DNA of 64,000 nucleotides from Azadirachta indica (taxonomy: Eukaryota; Streptophyta; Magnoliopsida; Sapindales; Meliaceae), in NCBI GenBank assembly GCA_022749755.1, contig CM040443.1, forward strand, positions 9,397,744-9,461,743, given 5' to 3'. The position numbers and the translations under genes are program-made. Under the pieces are notes generated by a model, which saw nothing but the letters and a program-made list of their open reading frames with translations, was not told the DNA's origin and searched no databases. How positions within the stretch are numbered: the stretch's first letter is position 1; every line of letters begins with the position of its first letter. Positions 1-12,798 of this stretch are shown here, one piece after another.

Positions 1-57
1 TTCAGGAATTTGTAGTGAAGAACTTCAAAGAAGTGGATGAGTATATCCAAAAGGCAT
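1..57 (+). CDS. Possible last-exon fragment of an unidentified gene cut by the window edge
   Basis: The third forward frame is open from the window edge to a TAG at 55-57 and reads QEFVVKNFKEVDEYIQKA before the stop. The first bases, TTCAG, could be an intron 3' end. The peptide looks like an ordinary soluble C-terminus rich in charged residues, but 18 residues are too few to assign a family. It would run convergent to the minus-strand transporter G1. It could equally be a chance open stretch. Confidence 0.2.
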
Positions 58-1191
58 AGAAAAGGCTTCTGCGCCTTCAGGAAGTTTGTCTTTCCAGTTG
101 TCGCCTTATAAATAATGTGGAGTTCTCTCCACAATGGTACAGCACTCATCTTTCTGATCAATGCTTTATTTTGGTATGTAATGTGAGTTTATCTATCTAT
201 GATCATCTGTTGGTCATATAAATGTAGTGGATGCTCTTACATATATATATACATATATAAAATATAAAATAGTCTCGAAGACATACTGCTGATTGTCTGG
301 TTTCCGCTAGTTACCCCATGGCTTAAATAAGAAAACTTCACAGTTGCATAAATTTTGCTGCCAGATCTTTGACAAAAGCAGTTAAATCACGATTTCCTCC
401 AGAACCTCGTATCGGGCATAAAAAACCCAAATTAGTTATGATTCTTTCTCTCTACATACATATGTAAGTGACATATCTGTTAGTTTTTTCATCGGTTCCA
501 TTGTAAAACTTTCATATGTGCTCACAAGATGAGGCTCGTGCTGAGATGATAAAATCCGTGAAGGGTAAGAAGTGCATTTTAGCGATTGATCATTAGACCA
601 TCACATTAAATCCTTTGGGCCACCTCCCGCATATATTCGTTTGGTGACTATTAAGTATAAGCGACCAGCTTGCGAGAAAATAATTAATGCTAGCCGACCC
701 CTCTAACCTAACTTTCTTCTCATTAATCATTCCTCTAATCCTTTCAGAATATCAAATAGTGCCTAATATAGTTGTTGGAATGGGTAGGAATCTTAGTTTC
801 GTGTTAATATCAACAAGGGAGAGAAAATTGAAAACAGCTATCAACTTACGATAGCTAGCAATCAACATCAATATTTCTCAGACTTAATTACAAGATTTGC
901 TTAGAAAGACTTTGCACGTAAAAAATCTGATACAAAATCCTTCATTGTTTATTCACAAAATCATTTACAACACACGAAATCTCCCAAATTCCACATTTTT
1001 TTTTGGATACAGCAAGCATATTTTCATCAATCTCTAATCTCAATCCTCCGACCAACTGGCGTCTAAAAACGAAAAAATAATTAAGTAAAAGAATCCTGGT
1101 GCGTGCATGTCATAACTCGTAAAAATATGAGAGAGCAGATCAGACTACTTACTTGAGAAATGCTCCATTAAGATTTCCGCTTAGAGAGGTC
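58..1191. other. Intergenic, downstream of G1
   Basis: AT-rich DNA with a short AT repeat near 240-260. It should contain the 3' UTR and polyadenylation region of G1, which ends at 1192 on the minus strand. I see no other gene. Confidence 0.5.
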
Positions 1192-3467
1192 TTAGACTTC
1201 TGATTCTTCTTGCAAGAGAGGGACCTTCCCATCAGAAGATTCAACACGATTGATGTCGTGGGTTTTAGTTTTACGTAATTCGTCATCTCTGATATTTCCC
1301 CACATCACAGTGTAATACCCCGTCCCGGTTACAACTGCTCCTATTACACTGCACCATATAACCTCAACAATTACTCGTACATAATTAAAGACAGAGAACA
1401 AGTATATGTAAACATGTTAGTAAGTTATCGTTGGCATAGCTCTCCAACAAAATGTGCACTTCTATTTTTTTTTTTAATTTTAAATACTTTTTTCTTTAGA
1501 TTGAAATTAAATATTCTGAGGTAATTAATATTATGGTTTAAAAATTTAAAGAAAAGAACAAAGGTTTTACCTTCCATAATGAAGAGCATTTGTGAAGAAG
1601 CTGACACCAAAAGTGGTGGCAAATACGATCCCAAATGGCTTAAACATGGGGACATAAAGAGGGCCCTTCATTTGCGCACATGATACGTGGACAGTGGTGC
1701 GAATTACACTCCCAAATATTGCCTGTAGCACAACATATATATGTACGCTTGCATGATCAGGAAAAAGTTCTAGCTATTTTCTGATTCACTGGTGTAGCTA
1801 GCTTTCAAGTTTGTTGTCTATGCACTTACTGTTGCAATAATGAGAAGAAGCTCGAAGTTTAGCTTTAATTTCCAAGCAGTTATGTCCCTCTCCATAATCA
1901 GAGAGAAAATAGTACACTGGATAGTCCCAGCTACGCTATAAAAAGAGACCACTTTCATCACTTGCGGATAGAGTTTGATAGTTCCAGCCTGACCGGATAG
2001 GAAGTTAGAAAGTTCTATCCCATGTGAGTTAGAGAAATTAATACAAACAAATAAAAGAGAGACAAAATTGTATATAAGTATATTATATATGTTGAGTACC
2101 TGGATGATGTTCCATACAGAAACAGATAAAAAAGAAGCTGCAAGCAAAATTCCACCAAGAACCCATCGGTCTGGTGTGGAGTAGAAAATGAAGAGAGGTG
2201 GTTTTTGTGCTTGAAGTTGAGCAGCACTATCTTTTCTTATGAATGGACCCTTGTACACTTCCACAAATATTGCCCCCATGATCGATATCAAGATGCCAAT
2301 TATTCTCACTTGGATACTTGGGTTGCTCCAATCCAGTTCTGTCGTCCTGTATATTAATATATTATACATCAATCGGACTATGATTCAAAATATATAAATA
2401 AATGAAGAAAAAAATTGAATTCGGAAGGTGGAAAAGCATTCATTTCAATGAGTCTGCGGCATGATCTGATATGATATGACAATTGATACGGCACGTGCAT
2501 GGCTAAAAATACCGAAATGAGTGTTATTGGACAGGATCCGATTGCTTGTGTTGCGCCTATATATAAAGATAGTCCATGTAGGCCATTGGAAACTTATTCT
2601 AACGGGTCCATGATATGACATGGGCAAGTTGACATATCTGCTAACAGCCCATGGTTGTCTTATACGTCCGGCCACATTCCACATTACACATTCTAAGAGG
2701 CCAACTAATTAAATAGACAAGACAGTGATGATGCCCATCAATCTTGGTTCGTTAGTTATTTATTTATTTTTGTTCAAATTTTATTGGATTGGAAATCAAC
2801 CATTCATGATCAAGGTGAATAGTTTGAGAAACACCTTGTGATGATGGAAAGCATGAAGGAAATTGCAGGGATTAAAAGGCCCATCACACACACAACGATA
2901 GGCGAACTATAATACAACCCGAAGAACGCAAGGTTATGGGAAACAGCTACCCTGTAGAACATACAACCAAAAGTTGGCATGAATTATCCATCAGTGCTAC
3001 TACAGTTTATGACAAAACGAAACAAAATTACAGATAGAACGAGACTGTGTATACGAACCCTGTTAAACCCATGAAGAAGAACCGAAGCATAAGAGGTAAG
3101 GTGAAGAGAGGCTGTTCTATTCTGCAAAAGAAACAGAAAATATATATATATATATATATATAATGAATCACAACTCACAAGTTTGAGAAATATAAGCATT
3201 ATAGCAAGAAAGAAATATAGAAAGATAGAAAGAGAGGGAAAGGGGGAAAGAATGAAAGAACCTCTCCCGGTGATAGAGGAAAGAATAAGGGAGAAGAATG
3301 ATGGAGCCAAGAGCATTTGTGTAGACCACAAAAACAAATGGACTCATTCCTCCATTCATGGCAGTTTTCGCCAGAATGGTTAGTCCTATTGTACAACCCT
3401 CCATTATCATCATCAATGTAAATGGCACTAACTCCTCCGTCTTTGATCTCACACCCATTTCTTTCAC
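1192..3467 (-). CDS. G1: WAT1-related (EamA/MtN21-like) transporter, intact, 366 aa
   Basis: Seven exons, complement(1192..1348, 1571..1722, 1830..1988, 2100..2346, 2835..2951, 3059..3121, 3262..3467). All introns are GT-AG, and the exon lengths sum to 367 codons including a TAA stop. The product belongs to the plant WAT1/UMAMIT branch of the EamA (DMT) superfamily: about ten membrane helices in two EamA repeats (roughly residues 15-145 and 190-325). Its known members move amino acids or auxin across the plasma membrane or tonoplast. Recognisable blocks are AKTAMNGGMSPFVFVVYTNA in exon 1, YYSSPI in exon 3, TELDW...GAIFVEVYKGP in exon 4, GPLYVPMFKPFGIVFA in exon 6 and GYYTVMWG followed by the VPLLQEE tail in exon 7. 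It is the most divergent member here: exon 3 reads SHNLAFFGLYYSSP and exon 4 is 247 nt against about 232. The start is the first ATG of exon 1; a second ATG lies three codons on. The substrate cannot be read from the sequence. Confidence 0.85.
3141..3162. repeat. (TA)11 microsatellite in intron 1 of G1
   Basis: An uninterrupted TA dinucleotide run immediately upstream (in transcript order) of the exon 2 acceptor. It is likely length-polymorphic. Confidence 0.9.
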
Positions 3468-6400
3468 TCTTCTTAATTACTTGCTCTTGCACACACTGGT
3501 TAATCTTCAATAAAACAAGATCTCTTTGTTGCTCTCCCTCTCTGTGTTAGGAAGGAAGTTTATCTGAAGATATAATGGAAAAATTATGCCAGTGTGACAG
3601 CTGACGAGATGAAGACTAATTCTCGCTCTGATATTTATGGCAAAAATACAATAAAATGCTTGTTCACTTAACAATAGAGCAATAAAAAATAATATGCTTC
3701 GTCCATGGAGATAAAAGCAAGAACAGTATAATTGTAACCCTTCAGATGGTTGTGAAGCTACTTGGTGCGAGAAAAAGCTACTCGGGTGACTCAATCTGCG
3801 TACAAAGGGAGTAAAGTTAGTGACGTGGCTTCTTGTATGAATAGAAATAGGTTTCGTTCAGGAACAACTTAAGCAAATGTTTCCTCTAATTCGTCCTCAA
3901 TAATGAATATTTTACTATTTACGGCCAAGCTTGCGACTAATATATCATAAATATGGCCAAGATTTGCATGCTTGTACTTAATCGAGTGTTGATTTTGTGG
4001 CGGACATCCAAAAAGGCCCTACCAAAGAAAATACTTTAATGGTGTTGGCCATCCAATTACGTCAACCCAATAACAATAATAATGACTCCGGAACCTGAAA
4101 TTTTGTTTTTTATTCGTGATATTCAAGTCTGCTTTTTCGATACCGACTAAAGACTGTTTTACAGATGGAATCATCTTAGTTCTGACTGGACCCGATTATG
4201 TTCACTAATATCTTTAAACGAAAGATCAAATTGTAAACAACATACATGAAATCTTATCCTTTAATTCATCAGTATTAGTAATCAAGACATTTGGAAGTGC
4301 GAACAAGCTCAGATGACTAGCAAAAATCCTGAGATGAGAGCACAGCTAACCTTACCAATGAGGGGCAACGACTGGTCTTATTGCTGGTTTCAGGATCAAA
4401 GTAGTTTTTATCATTCAACCTTCCTTTTTTTTTTTTTTTTTCTCCTTTCCGGTTAATGGCATTTAGTGATGTTTGCTTCTATCTGGCTGAATGCAGAAAT
4501 ATCATAGAATAAGAATAATACGTTCATATAGATCATACTCCATGCCAGGGAAAGAGTTGAGCATGACTAAGAAAGGAGACCAGCAAGCGACATTGCACCT
4601 GGTATTTTATTTAAACAGTCGGCGTGTGCCAACTAGAATTTTAAAAATTGATGTCACTCAAAGACTCATTAAATAAAGCTGAGACCTTATTTTTAGTTAT
4701 TTAATTAAATAACCGTATGTTTGTTGTTTGAAATTATATAGCAATAGAAAACCTTACGATTACAATGAAGGTCTCGTCTATCTAATTTAGAAGAAAAGAG
4801 TTGACATAAATTTGGGCACATTAGGATTAGAAATTGCTTTAAAAATCTTTCAATATTTGCAACTTGCAATTTTAGATGGTCTGGAAATGGAGAGCCTCCC
4901 ACCTCTTTTTTATTTTTAAATAATAATTTATTATTTTGTCATCGACTCTTCACAAGAATTAGCGTTTCGTTTGGAATCAGAATGTCCTTGCAATTTATTT
5001 AACCAAGGCTTTGACTGTCATCATAAGCATTCAAGGAACAGGTCAGGGTTTGAATGAGAGAGAGGCCTTTTCCACTATTGGAACTAGCAGCATTCTCATG
5101 TGACATAAGAACCGACTTCTATACATTTTTTTTTATGTAATCTTTCATTTTCATATAAATTCAACTGTAGGAGATTCAGTGTACATTTATTTCGTAATGT
5201 TAATAATGCTACTTTAACTACAATGTCATAACTTCCAATAGAAAGAAATAAAATTGATTGGTAGGACTTCGGACTGTACTTCTCGCATCTGCTGCAACAT
5301 TCGTTTCGATGGAGAGCAGGATGGTTTTTACTAACTCCAAAGCTGAACTTTTCTTTGCAATGTTCATGTATTTGATAGTGCTTTCCATGTTCATGACACT
5401 AAGAGTACATGGAAAACCAAGTCTTCATGCCTCTCAGAAAGGCTTCATAGACTTCTTGCCCCCCTTCAGGTTTTGCAAGAAAAATGATAATGATAATCAG
5501 AAGTTGAGCTTGAAAATGTCATCAATAAATTAAATAGAATATGAACTTCGACATGATGAATCCGCTTGAAGCATTACATAAAAGTTTCAATGAGTTGACA
5601 AAAATAAACAAATATTTTGGATGCAGTGGAAAATACTACATTCCTTTCCAATAGTCTGAAAGGATGAAAGCCAGGCATTAATTGTCTCCTCATGACCAGA
5701 GGCGTCAGATATTAACAGATACTACCTTTACACACTGCATGTTGACTCATAATCTAAAATAAAAAAAAATTATGTACAATATTGGAGGCATATCAGGGGA
5801 CACCGATTATAATTTCCTGAAGACAAGACTAGTACTACCCTTCTCAGCATCTACATTAGTTTCTAAATGTTCAGCATGAAAAGCAAGAGAAACTGAAATT
5901 TTAAAGATTTAAAATTTTCTGTGTCACTAAATGCTTATAGGATTATCCATATAAAGTTAGAACGTTTTCAGGGATGAATGAAGAATTCTAGCCAGTACTG
6001 ACCCAAACAGAACTAATCTAAAGAACTCTACGTAAAGCATACTAATGCTCTCATACTTATAAGAATGTTTATGACATGTAACATGTCCTGAATACTAGCC
6101 CTGACATGGTGATAAATTTATGTTTTGGTAAGACGGTGATAAATTTCTAATGTCAGAGAAACTAAAGAAATGAACTAAACCTATTATATCAAAAGGTGGG
6201 TTAATTAGGTTTCAGGGTTTTATGGTGCTCGATGATTCAATTAGGAAAGTCTTTTATGACGATACATGAAGTCTGGGGTTCAAACTCCAATCACACTGGG
6301 TTGGGGAGAGATTGAGTTTATTTTATCGTAATATTTGAAAAAAGAAAAAAAGAAGTTTCAGGGGTTTAAAGTTGTCTTTCAAAAAAAAAAAAAAACTCCT

Positions 6401-7047
6401 CACACAGTTTGCAGCTCAAAACGGATCATGTTGCCTAAATGAGAGTTTGGATATGCCTCCAAGTTCCAAAAACTTTCAACATATTCTGGCATGTTTGAAA
6501 ATAAAATAAAACTTTAAAGGGGTTATCAAAGAAGACCAAGGCCATCACTCATCACTAATTTTGACAGCGGGAGCAGTTTTAAGATTTCTTGACCTGAAAT
6601 TGTCAAACTGGAACCACCAAACACAGATGCCGTGTTTGTAATGGCCCACTCACAGCACATGATTCCACTACCTGGAAGCCACACAAAACACAATGGAGCC
6701 ATTTAATCTTCTTGACACATCCAAATGCAATTTAAGTTGTTTTCACATCTTTTTCTGTTGTCCAAAATCATAGCTTTTAACATGCAAATGGCCAAACAAG
6801 TGTACTATAGATGGGCTATCTAAAGGTGCATGGTTTCCTGCATTATTTGGATAATCATTATGACAGTGGGGCCTAACTAAAGAAAAACAAAATCCATATT
6901 AATCCCCAACCCTAGTTTCTGAACACAGGTAGCTTCCAGATAAAAATTTCTAATTATTTTCCTTTTTCTTTCCCAGATAAAGGCAATGGAAATTACCAAT
7001 TCTATGTGGCAGGAGAGAACTTTTGCTCTGTTTTGTGGTAGAAACTT
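3468..7047. other. Intergenic between G1 and G2
   Basis: 3.6 kb, AT-rich, holding the G1 promoter and the G2 3' flank. I find no supported gene. A weak exon-7-like trace on the minus strand near 5050-5090 (complement of GAGAGAGGCCTTTTCC, compare GAGAGGGGCCTTTTGG in G2 exon 7 near 7080) may be a relic of an earlier paralogue. A poly(T) run lies at about 4425-4441, and a tRNA B-box-like GGGGTTCAAACTCC lies near 6275. Confidence 0.45.
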
Positions 7048-10000
7048 CTATATTTCTTCAATATTGTTTTTTTGCAAGAGAGGGGCCTTTTGGCTACTTG
7101 ATTCTAAGCTACTCACTCCAGCATCCACACCCATATTTGCATCTTTGGCTTTTCCCCACATCACAGAATAAAAACCAGTGACAATTACAGCAGCTCCAAT
7201 AAGACTGCAATACATTTAAAATAGAATGGTGATTTTCTTGAAATTGAAGAGGAGAAAGAGAGGACTGACATAATGAAAAATTCGACTAATAGCATGATCA
7301 ATCAAAATCCTTATTCTTCACAGAATTCAAAGGCCAAAAAACAAAATATGTACCTTCCCAGGTAGAATGTATCACCAAAGAAGATTATACCCACTGCAAC
7401 TGAAATCAAAATACCCAAGGGCTTGAACATAGCCACAAATACAGGCCCAGTCCTGTGTATGCACCAGGTACTAATGCCAACTTGGAATGCAGAGCCAAAA
7501 ACAGCCTGCATTTTGCACAATAAGGTTTGAAGTCACAGAATTCATATGATTATTTCTTATTTTGATAATAAACAAAGAAAAACCATGATTATTTTAGTGC
7601 ATGTAGATAAAAATTGTGGCTTTTTTTCTATATAATTTTTCCCCATTTTTCCCAAATCTACGTACCGAGTATAGGACAGCAACCAACCTCACACCAGGTT
7701 TTAGGCTCCAACTACTTGGGTTTCTTTCCACAACCAAACAGAGCACTGCAGATTGAATTGCCACAAAGAAGGAGTAAAAAAAGACTACAATCAGCTCAGC
7801 CGGGAATTTCTTCAGAATTGAGGCCTGAAACATATGAAATATATGATCATTATCCAAGTTTGTAACTGGGTGTCACTCTTGTTATTTCTTATGGACTTAA
7901 CCTGTACAATAAGCCATGCTGAACCCGACACACAATCAATTGCAAGTAGCAATCCACCAATGACCCAGTTTGACCGTGGCAAGAAAAGTTGAAGGAACAA
8001 GTTTTGAGGCAAGGATGCCATTAGAAGTGGGGGTCCCTTGTAGTACGTTATAACAAATGCCCCTGTAATTAACACTATTGTCCCAACTGATTTTGCTAGG
8101 CTACTGGAGCTTCTCCGGTCTAGTTTCTCCATCCTGAAATCACCAGTTGAATCAGTTTAGACCCATCTGAACCAGTAACATTATCATTCCAAGCAAAATT
8201 ATGAGTCTGCTAGTGTTCCAAAATTTTTCTACCGTATGTTTAACATATCTGTTAGTTAAAACATGAATCAAAACTTTTGGAGATAAAAAGTATGGTCAGA
8301 GAAAGGAAATAGAAGGGAAGCCCAACCTTCTGAAGGCCAAAAAATTTTAGATCATATAAGAATCAAAGAGGCCCAAATATATAAAACCCCAAAGGCTGTG
8401 ATTTTGGGCAACAGAAAAATCAGTAAATTAGTAGTAATGTCAATTATCCTCAAACAAGCCCAAGTCTATCTTAAGGAAAGGAACTATAATGCCTAAATGC
8501 CAGGATTTCACAAACAACAATATCAGCTGAGTTCCCACCAATCAATTATCATCAATTGCGTCACAACAGTGTCTAAATTCTAATAACAAATCCATCACTA
8601 GCCTCTAATGCAAATATCCCATTCAAGTTGATAAATTTCATCAGCCGAGGCAAGGAGATCACATAGGATTTCCTCAAAGTTACAACGTTCCCGAATTTGT
8701 ATATATGTTAACACGAGAATGCCATATACTTTAGAAACCAGACCCACCAGCGTTTGGCACTTTAATTCATATGGCAAGCAAATCTCTTGCAGCAGTCTTA
8801 AAAGATGGAAGACACCAGACATGAAGGCTCCTTTGTCTTCAGTGCTCAATGGATTATAACTTCTGCTGGTAGATTATCCACACCTGCACTCTTCATTTTA
8901 TTAAACTGGAAGGGGAAATGTGCTAACATGCATAGGCAGTAAGATAAATAGGGAACAGATTAGAGGCATGTTAATGGAATAGTTAGGGAGTTTTGGCTTT
9001 CTAGAACAGTGTAGGTAAACCTTAGCATCAGAATTGGAACAACGCTTGAGTATCTTCTTTCTTAAAAGATGTATGTCTGAGTTATGAAACCAAAATAGGT
9101 CTTTCATCTTATCTGTGATCCCAGCAAACAATGGAATTACCAAAAATAGAGGTCTTATACTCATCGGCTACCTGGTGATTGCTAGCCTAGTGTGACTTCA
9201 CGATAGAATGAAATCTACTGACTTTTTGAGAGGTCTCTTGAAATGCCTTCTCCAAATTGCAGTCATTCATTGATGAGGTGCAAAACCCTTTCCACGTCAA
9301 AGACCGATGAATCAAAGAATGAAAATTAGAGGGAAAGACAGGAATCCATCTGACCTTGCATAATAGATTAATAACAACCGGCATCCTACTCTAATATGTG
9401 AATTAGATTGAAGCAATAACTTTTAACTGGAATAAGCCTTTATCAAATTTAATCATACGTGTAATATACAACTTGCAAGTCGACAATTGGGACTTCTGAA
9501 ACTTAACCACGCAAAGTTCTGGTAGATTTGGATCACCAGAGAAATTATTAAAATCCAGCAGGCCTATTTTTATGCAATTTATGAACTGAACACCACAATC
9601 ATATAGACAGAGAGACAGCGATGATAGTATATGGTTATCTACAAAACCACAATATTTGGTAATTAATTAGCATCAATAACATAAAATGCCCAAACTGACT
9701 TCAATCGACCACATAAACAAAAGAAAGACAAGATGATCACAATTCAAAGTACCCAATTTAACTAATAATAAGAGCAAGTGGAGAGTATAACCTGAAAATA
9801 ATGGCAAATATGAAGGTAAAACCTGGCATAAGATTAAGCATGGCCGTGCCAAGTGTAGGTGAGCTGTAGTAAATGCCAGCATACCCAAAAAACTGAGCAA
9901 TAGTACTGCAAAAATAAAGCAACAAACCCCTGATTAGCTATTTAGAAGCACTGATTATTAACACGTGTTGCAAATGAACAAAAAGCAAGAAAATTTTAGC

Positions 10001-10410
10001 AAATAAAAAGAAACCCGTAGCATAATTTCCACAGAGAAGTGAAAAAAAAAAACCAAAAATGATTAGAATTAGCATATACCCAAGAAGGCCAAGTATGAAG
10101 AATCCACAGGCAACTGGGAAAGTGAGTGGAGGACGTTCTGATCTGTAGAGAGATAATTAAAACATGAAAAACTTTCATCTTTCACGGGCATGTGAGAATT
10201 AATAAAGAAAGAGAACGAAAGAACAGTGAACCTATGGAAGAGAAACGAAGAAGGGAGGAGAATGAGAGAGGCAAGTGCGTTGGAGTAAAAAACAAAGACC
10301 AAGTTGCCGATTCCATCAGACATGGCTGCTTTCCCAGCAATCATCAGCCCAACTTGAGCACACTCTGCTAATACCATTCCGATAATCGGTGCTAAACCAA
10401 TCTTCTCCAT
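7048..10410 (-). CDS. G2: WAT1-related (EamA/MtN21-like) transporter, intact, 351 aa
   Basis: Seven exons, complement(7048..7204, 7354..7505, 7666..7824, 7902..8133, 9792..9905, 10080..10142, 10232..10410), all GT-AG, summing to 352 codons including TAG. The start is the ATG of MEKIGLAPIIGMVLAEC, which begins the first membrane helix at the usual place; the frame is open upstream to another ATG, but that would add a polar, family-atypical stretch. Family blocks are SNALASLILLPSSFLFHR (exon 1), YAGIYYSSPTLGTAMLNL (exon 3), RMEKLDRRSSSSLAK and GAFVITYYKGPP (exon 4), RTGPVFVAMFKPLGILIS (exon 6), and GFYSVMWGKAK with the KAPLLQK tail (exon 7). Intron 3 is unusually long (1658 nt), but I find no intact element in it. 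The product is predicted to be a ten-helix facilitator for small metabolites of unknown identity. Confidence 0.87.
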
Positions 10411-10539
10411 CTTCTCTCTCGTTCTGTCTCTGTGGCTCTGTGTGTTCTCGTGTTGCAAGTACACACTTGGATTTTAGCTGAAATAGAGAAAGAATCTTTA
10501 CATAATGATCTGGGTCAAACGTTTCTTGCATGTCTGCAT

Positions 10540-10548
10540 CTATATAAT
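10540..10548 (-). promoter_or_regulatory. Candidate TATA box of G2
   Basis: On the minus strand TATTATATAG lies about 130 nt upstream of the G2 ATG, a plausible distance for a TATA box plus a 100-nt leader. The claim rests on motif and position only. Confidence 0.35.
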
Positions 10549-11107
10549 AGGGCTGTATTTGACGTTTGAGATAAATGAATTTTTTATTGGTTAAAATTCA
10601 ATTATTTTTAATTTAACATTTTTATGTAAAATAAACTTCCAAACGAATAAAAACTCTGTAATTGGCTTCTTGCTTAATTTCTCTATAAATATAACGTTAC
10701 TGACAGGTGATGAATTATTTCATAAATCTTATTTAATAACTCTGAAGGAAGAAAAAGCAAAAATTACAAACTTGAAAAATGATAAAATCTGTTCAAAATT
10801 TGGCCTTTTTAAATTGAATCAGTATATTTAAATAAACAAAATTGCTTATCTTTACGTATAAACTTTGAAAATTCCAACTCTCGATAGCGCACATTTGGCA
10901 ATTTAGTTCAATTAGTTCGTGACCTCATGTCATGGGCTATCAATAAATTATTGTTCATGTGTTTGCAACAGACAAATGTCCGCTGCTTTGCCTCGTACGG
11001 GATCAATTTATTAACATATTCTCGTCTGTAACTACAATTTTACAACCACTTGAACGGCAGCAGCAGCTGCAGTGAATTCTAAATTCTTCAACTATTTACG
11101 CAAATCC
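10549..11107. other. Intergenic between G2 promoter and G3 stop
   Basis: AT-rich. It includes the G3 3' flank with the block shared among array members at about 11035-11075 (TTTTACAACCACTTGAACGG on the plus strand). No gene is seen. Confidence 0.5.
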
Positions 11108-11480
11108 CTATGCTGAAGAAGACATTGAATTTCTGTCTTCAGTCTTGTTTTGCAATAAAGGGACCTTCTCACACTGCTCGATGCTTTTTTGTTTTTTGAA
11201 CTTTCTCCAAATCACAGAATAAAATCCAGCTACAATTATAACTCCTCCAACCAAACTGCAAGAAATTTTACATTTCATTTGAGGAATTAAATAAAAACCA
11301 ATAAAGAGAGAAAAAAAATAAAAGCAATTGATCAACTGCACGTACCTTCCAAGACGAAGAGGGTCTCCTAAAAAGATGACACCCATGACAACGGAGAAGA
11401 TAATGCCCAGAGGCTTAAACATTGCAACAAAGAGAGGTCCAGTTTTTGACAGGGAGCATGCAGCATGCAGCCATGCCGAC

Positions 11481-11494
11481 TCGAAAAACACAAC
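11481..11494 (-). repeat. 7-bp tandem duplication (GCTGCAT x2) in G3 exon 6
   Basis: On the minus strand the heptamer GCTGCAT occurs twice in direct succession (limits approximate to a few bases). Exon 6 is therefore 159 nt against 152 in every intact paralogue, which shifts the frame just before the conserved KTGP block. Confidence 0.75.
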
Positions 11495-12421
11495 CAATTA
11501 CTGCCTGTATATAGTAAACAAAAAAAAAATGTCATTGATAATGTTGTATAAAAATTAGTTGATATCATATATGATCGAAATAGTAGAAAGAGCTTGCCGT
11601 ATGCTTGCAGAATATATTACAGCAAACAGTCCAATATCAAGTCTTAGCTTCGAAGCACTTGGGTCTGTAACCATAATCAGGGAAAATACCGAGGATAGAA
11701 TGGTAATCAAGAAAAACTGGTAAAACATCAAGATAAGGAGTGCTGGGAAATTTCTGAAGATCAGTACCTGCCAAAATCTCAAAACGATGAAAGTCATCAT
11801 TTGCTTTTAATTCCCTCAGTATGGTATTAGTGCAAAAGGCCTAACCTGTATAATGTAAATAGCTGAAATTGACAAAGCTTCAGCTGCGAGGAAACATGCT
11901 TCTAAAATCCAGTTCGATTGTTGCGAAAGAAGTTGATGAAGTAAGGCTGCGCCTGAAAGTATCCTTATCATTAGCGGCCCCTTATAGAATGTCATCACGA
12001 ATGCACCAGCTATTGACACTAAGGTTCCCAATAACTTAGCCTGGCTGCTTCTGCTCCTCCAATTCAACTCTTCCATCCTATACCAAAGAAGGTTCAAACA
12101 TAAGGCAAATGAAACCTCCAACTTCAACGAGTATTCCTTCAAACTTATGTAATCAGAGCATAGCAATTCTTAATTTGCATAAGAAACGTGAAAGTTTCAT
12201 GTGTTGTTTGGCAGTTGGGAAAACCGACTCCTCTAATTGCTTCAGTATGCTGACTAAATTTAGCATAATTTTTATAGGAAATATCTTCATCCCAAACTCA
12301 TTGATCTATTAAGCTGGATGGTGACCATGTGAAGAGTAAATTGTTGGTTCTACCAACTCGAATAAATTGAACCGAAGTTACAAATTTCTTAGAGGACTTT
12401 CAACAAACAGATGGAATGCAG

Positions 12422-12426
12422 GATAT
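12422..12426. repeat. Target-site duplication GATAT, left copy (copia)
   Basis: GATAT directly precedes the 5' LTR and recurs at 17022-17026 directly after the 3' LTR: a perfect 5-bp duplication as made by LTR-retrotransposon integrases. Confidence 0.93.
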
Positions 12427-12683
12427 TGTTGATGTAATGAGACTTTGTTTTGGTACTTTTTACATGTTAAGTTAAGTTAGAATGTTTAAATCTTACTTAG
12501 TTTAGTTAAAAAGGAATGGCAATCCATGTTTTGAGGAATATGTTTCCTTAGTTGTAAAAGTCAAAATATTAGGTATTGTTGATGGTGATTTAAAGAGATT
12601 TTTTTGTCTTTGGAAGAATATGCCTGTGTGTGTATATATTTTCTGATTTTAATGAAAAAATAGTCTTCTTTGCTATTTCAACA
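12427..12683 (+). repeat. Copia 5' LTR (257 bp)
   Basis: It begins TGTTGATG and ends TTTCAACA, giving short inverted termini TGTTGA/TCAACA. It is identical in length to the right LTR. Confidence 0.95.
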
Positions 12684-12685
12684 AA

Positions 12686-12698
12686 TGGTATCAGAGCC
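12686..12698 (+). other. Copia primer-binding site
   Basis: TGGTATCAGAGCC, complementary to the 3' end of plant initiator methionine tRNA, starts two bases after the LTR end. Confidence 0.9.
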
Positions 12699-12798
12699 TT
12701 TAAATGTTCTTCACAGGACTATCAGTGCAAGAGAAGCAGAGTGCTGAAAGGCTGAATCAAAACAGTACTTGAGAATCACAGATAGCTGAGAAAGAGCT

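Noticed and set aside
1425..1655. Minus-strand ORF of 76 codons
   Set aside because: Covers exon 6 of G1 in the wrong frame plus intron sequence; the spliced model explains this DNA.
3183..3383. Plus-strand ORF of 66 codons
   Set aside because: It is the antisense of G1 exon 1; no family features.
5258..5533. Plus-strand ORF of 91 codons with a hydrophobic stretch
   Set aside because: Begins at TTG, no family resemblance, no splice or promoter context.
7614..7865. Plus-strand ORF of 83 codons
   Set aside because: Antisense of G2 exon 5.
12109..12312. Plus-strand ORF of 67 codons
   Set aside because: Lies in intron 3 of G3 with no recognisable protein features.
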